Origin: an uncultured Clostridia bacterium
GTDB lineage: Bacteria > Bacillota > Clostridia > Christensenellales > Borkfalkiaceae
Direction of reading: 5' to 3'
DNA length: 17,312 bases
Assembly: GCA_944369635.1 (NCBI GenBank)
Contig: CALVXL010000014.1
Coordinates: 1 to 17,312, forward strand
The stretch's first letter is position 1. Each line of letters begins with the position of its first letter. The translations under genes were made by a program, and so were the position numbers. This document shows, piece by piece, positions 15,845-17,312 of this stretch. The notes below the pieces were generated by a model. It worked only from the letters and a program-made list of their open reading frames with translations. It was not told the DNA's origin and made no database searches.

Positions 15845-16621
15845 TTACACCTTCAGATCGGGGGCAAAACGCTTGCAGCCCTCTAAAAATGCAAGCACCA
15901 CGTCCGCGGGGATCGCAAAATTCATCCCCTCCGCGCTGTCAATGCCCGCGACGATTGCGCCGATGACCTCGCCGCTTTCGTCAAACACAGGCCCGCCTGA
16001 ATTGCCGTGGTTGACCGCGCAGTCGGTCATGAGCCGGGGTTTTCCCTCCACGATCCTGCGCTTGTCGCTTATAATGCCGCTCGTAATGCATGTGCCCATG
16101 CCGAGCGCATTGCCGATGACGAACAATTTCTGGCCGTTGCGCACCGCCCTTTCGGAAAACTTTACGCCGCGCATTCTTGCGGGCGCGCCCGAAAGCTTGA
16201 TGAGCGCGAGATCTTCTCCCGTTCCTCTGCCGCCCCGATCGTCCCCCAAAACGACGATGCGCGCAGGAACGGTTTGCCCGCATACGTATGCCTGGATCTG
16301 GTCTACCGGCTTGCCGTTTTCCGTAACCACGTGCGTGTTTGTAATGGCATACCCGTTCTTTCCGACGGCAAATCCCGACCCCGCGTAATAATTGTTCCCC
16401 GCGCGGCAGGTCAGCGCCATAACGGAATCGATACATTCGTCAAACACCGCTTCGCCGCCCTCCTTCTTCTGCGAAACGGGCGATACCGCCGCTTGCGGCG
16501 CGGGCTGTTTTGGGTATGTATACTCGTTTTCACAGCACGTGCAGCGCACGGTACAGGAAGTTGCGTCCTCCTTCACAAGCACGCATTCACCCCCGCAGGT
16601 CTTGCAAATCTTATCGTACAT
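15845..16621 (-). CDS. Cytoplasmic trypsin/HtrA-like serine protease with N-terminal zinc ribbon
   Basis: This 258-residue protein starts with a zinc ribbon (C6xxC9 and C27xxC30). A Pro/Ala/Ser linker (about 38-55) leads to a chymotrypsin-fold protease (about 57-250). The catalytic triad is intact: H97 in TNTHVV, D137 in EDLALIKL and S208 in GNSGGPVF. The fold is closest to HtrA/DegP, but there is no signal peptide, membrane anchor or PDZ domain, so it should act in the cytoplasm. It may cleave a partner protein, perhaps to activate or release an effector. The ribbon resembles that of the TIR protein in the same operon. GGGAG lies upstream of the ATG. The gene follows the AAA+ gene by 42 bases, which hold a small 5-bp hairpin (16651-16664), and precedes the BrxL-like gene by 1 base. 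Confidence 0.9.
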   Translation of the reverse strand: MYDKICKTCGGECVLVKEDATSCTVRCTCCENEYTYPKQPAPQAAVSPVSQKKEGGEAVFDECIDSVMALTCRAGNNYYAGSGFAVGKNGYAITNTHVVTENGKPVDQIQAYVCGQTVPARIVVLGDDRGGRGTGEDLALIKLSGAPARMRGVKFSERAVRNGQKLFVIGNALGMGTCITSGIISDKRRIVEGKPRLMTDCAVNHGNSGGPVFDESGEVIGAIVAGIDSAEGMNFAIPADVVLAFLEGCKRFAPDLKV

Positions 16622-16663
16622 ATCTCACTCTCCCATATTGCTTTATATTAATCCGTTTACGGA

Positions 16664-17312
16664 TCACACGTCGAAATCGTTTTCTTCAATCCCCTTCACA
16701 AACTCCACCTTTTTATCCGCAATCTTCTTTCCGTCCGCGAATATTTCGGCGTCGTACATTCCCGCGTCCACGTCGAGCGGCTGCGTGAGGAAATTATGAA
16801 TATGCTTCTCGCAAGCGTAGTACGCCCCAGCTATTTTCACCGATGCCGCGTCGCATTTTTTATCCACAAAGAATTCGATGCGGGGCTTTTCGCCCGGCAG
16901 CAGATTGATTTTATCCGCAGCAAGCTCTACTTCCGCTTTTTCAGCCGCTCCGCTTTCGTTTTGTCCGACAGAAACGCCGCGATTTTCGGAAAGATCGGGT
17001 TTTTTGTCTGTTTCCGCTTTCTCGGGCGGAACGTTTTTTTCAAACGGTTTTTGCGGAATTTTGTTTTCCGCGCCGGACACGACCTTGTCCGAAGAAGAAA
17101 TTCCGGCATATTTTTCGAATGCCCTGATCTCGGCGGCGTTGACCGACGGGCGCACCGAGCGGAGCGCCTTGATGAAGTCCGCGCACTCCACGGGAACGAT
17201 GGTGCCGCCTTTTATGGCGCGAAGCACGGGATCTTCTTTCGCCCGATCGCACACTTCGTCGATATCCGCGCCGCTGTACCCGTCGCTCAGAGCGACGAGC
17301 TCATCGATATTG
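16664..17312 (-). CDS. C-terminal part of a Cdc48/Vps4-class AAA+ ATPase with a C-terminal beta-rich domain (partial)
   Basis: The frame is open to the right edge, giving about 215 residues; the true start lies beyond 17312, and a GTG at 17254 is internal. The first segment, with LSDGYSGADIDEVCDRAKED (about residues 8-27), is the lid of classic AAA+ proteins such as Cdc48, Vps4, katanin and FtsH. It is followed by DFIKALRSVRPSVNAAEI, which matches the last lid helices, where the wording VRPSV is typical of Cdc48/Vps4-like members. A low-complexity Lys/Glu/Pro linker (about 90-125) then leads to a beta-rich domain of about 75 residues (LLPGEKPRIEFFVDKK onward), perhaps Ig-like. The Walker A and B motifs must lie outside the window. 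It is the most upstream visible gene of the protease/BrxL-like/TIR operon and probably a hexameric unfoldase or remodeler. Confidence 0.82.
   Translation of the reverse strand, partial: NIDELVALSDGYSGADIDEVCDRAKEDPVLRAIKGGTIVPVECADFIKALRSVRPSVNAAEIRAFEKYAGISSSDKVVSGAENKIPQKPFEKNVPPEKAETDKKPDLSENRGVSVGQNESGAAEKAEVELAADKINLLPGEKPRIEFFVDKKCDAASVKIAGAYYACEKHIHNFLTQPLDVDAGMYDAEIFADGKKIADKKVEFVKGIEENDFDV

Noticed and set aside
14386..17312. Reading the right-hand operon as a normal BREX locus
   Set aside because: Only a BrxL-like core is present. No PglX, PglZ, BrxC, BrxA or BrxB homologue is visible, and the TIR and protease genes are not standard BREX parts, although genes beyond the edge are unseen.

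Overview
The window looks like chromosomal DNA of a low-to-mid-GC Gram-positive (Firmicutes/Clostridia-type) bacterium. The grounds are purine-rich AGGAGG-type ribosome sites, several clean TTGnnn-17-TATAAT promoters, a chromosomally encoded CCA on the tRNA, T-tailed intrinsic terminators and short conserved proteins of Firmicutes type. An uncultured gut clostridial lineage (for example Christensenellales-like) would fit the glycosidase content, but the lineage is a guess. I see no transposase, integrase, phage gene, CRISPR array or rRNA.

Left part (1-2427): a CNNM/CorC-type membrane protein with DUF21, CBS-pair and CorC_HlyC domains on the + strand has its own promoter. It is followed by tRNA-Arg(CCG) and a strong terminator. 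A small two-helix membrane protein of unknown role faces it from the - strand with its own promoter and terminator. At the extreme left edge there may be the first codons of a divergent lipoprotein gene.

Middle part (2579-9554, all - strand): a housekeeping and carbohydrate block. A glyoxalase-fold (VOC) gene, a GH2 beta-galactosidase and a NUDIX hydrolase form one tightly packed operon, with 12 bp between the first two genes and a TAATG overlap between the last two. A terminator closes it. A separate promoter then drives a GH78-like alpha-L-rhamnosidase. Upstream of the operon, an extended/atypical SDR (NAD(P)-dependent epimerase-like) gene appears to be transcribed from a promoter so close to its GTG start that the message should be leaderless.

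Small + strand unit (9682-10276): a strong promoter with a dyad just upstream, two small genes (63 and 62 aa), and a very GC-rich perfect terminator. It converges on the terminator of the next block.

Right part (10426-17312, all - strand): the striking region. Four genes run in one direction: (1) the C-terminal part of a Cdc48/Vps4-class AAA+ ATPase fused to a C-terminal beta-rich domain, entering from the right edge; (2) a cytoplasmic trypsin/HtrA-like serine protease with an N-terminal zinc ribbon; (3) a BrxL-like AAA+ ATPase lacking the C-terminal Lon-like domain, 1 bp after the protease; (4) a 1314-aa protein with a zinc ribbon, TPR-like helices, a TIR domain with the NADase-type glutamate, a long helical-repeat region and about eight C-terminal membrane helices. 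A perfect terminator ends the unit. The content (nucleotide-using TIR effector, BREX-related ATPase, protease, AAA+ remodeler) resembles an NTP-dependent conflict or phage-defence system. I do not know this exact gene combination as a described system. The operon start and perhaps more components lie beyond the right edge.
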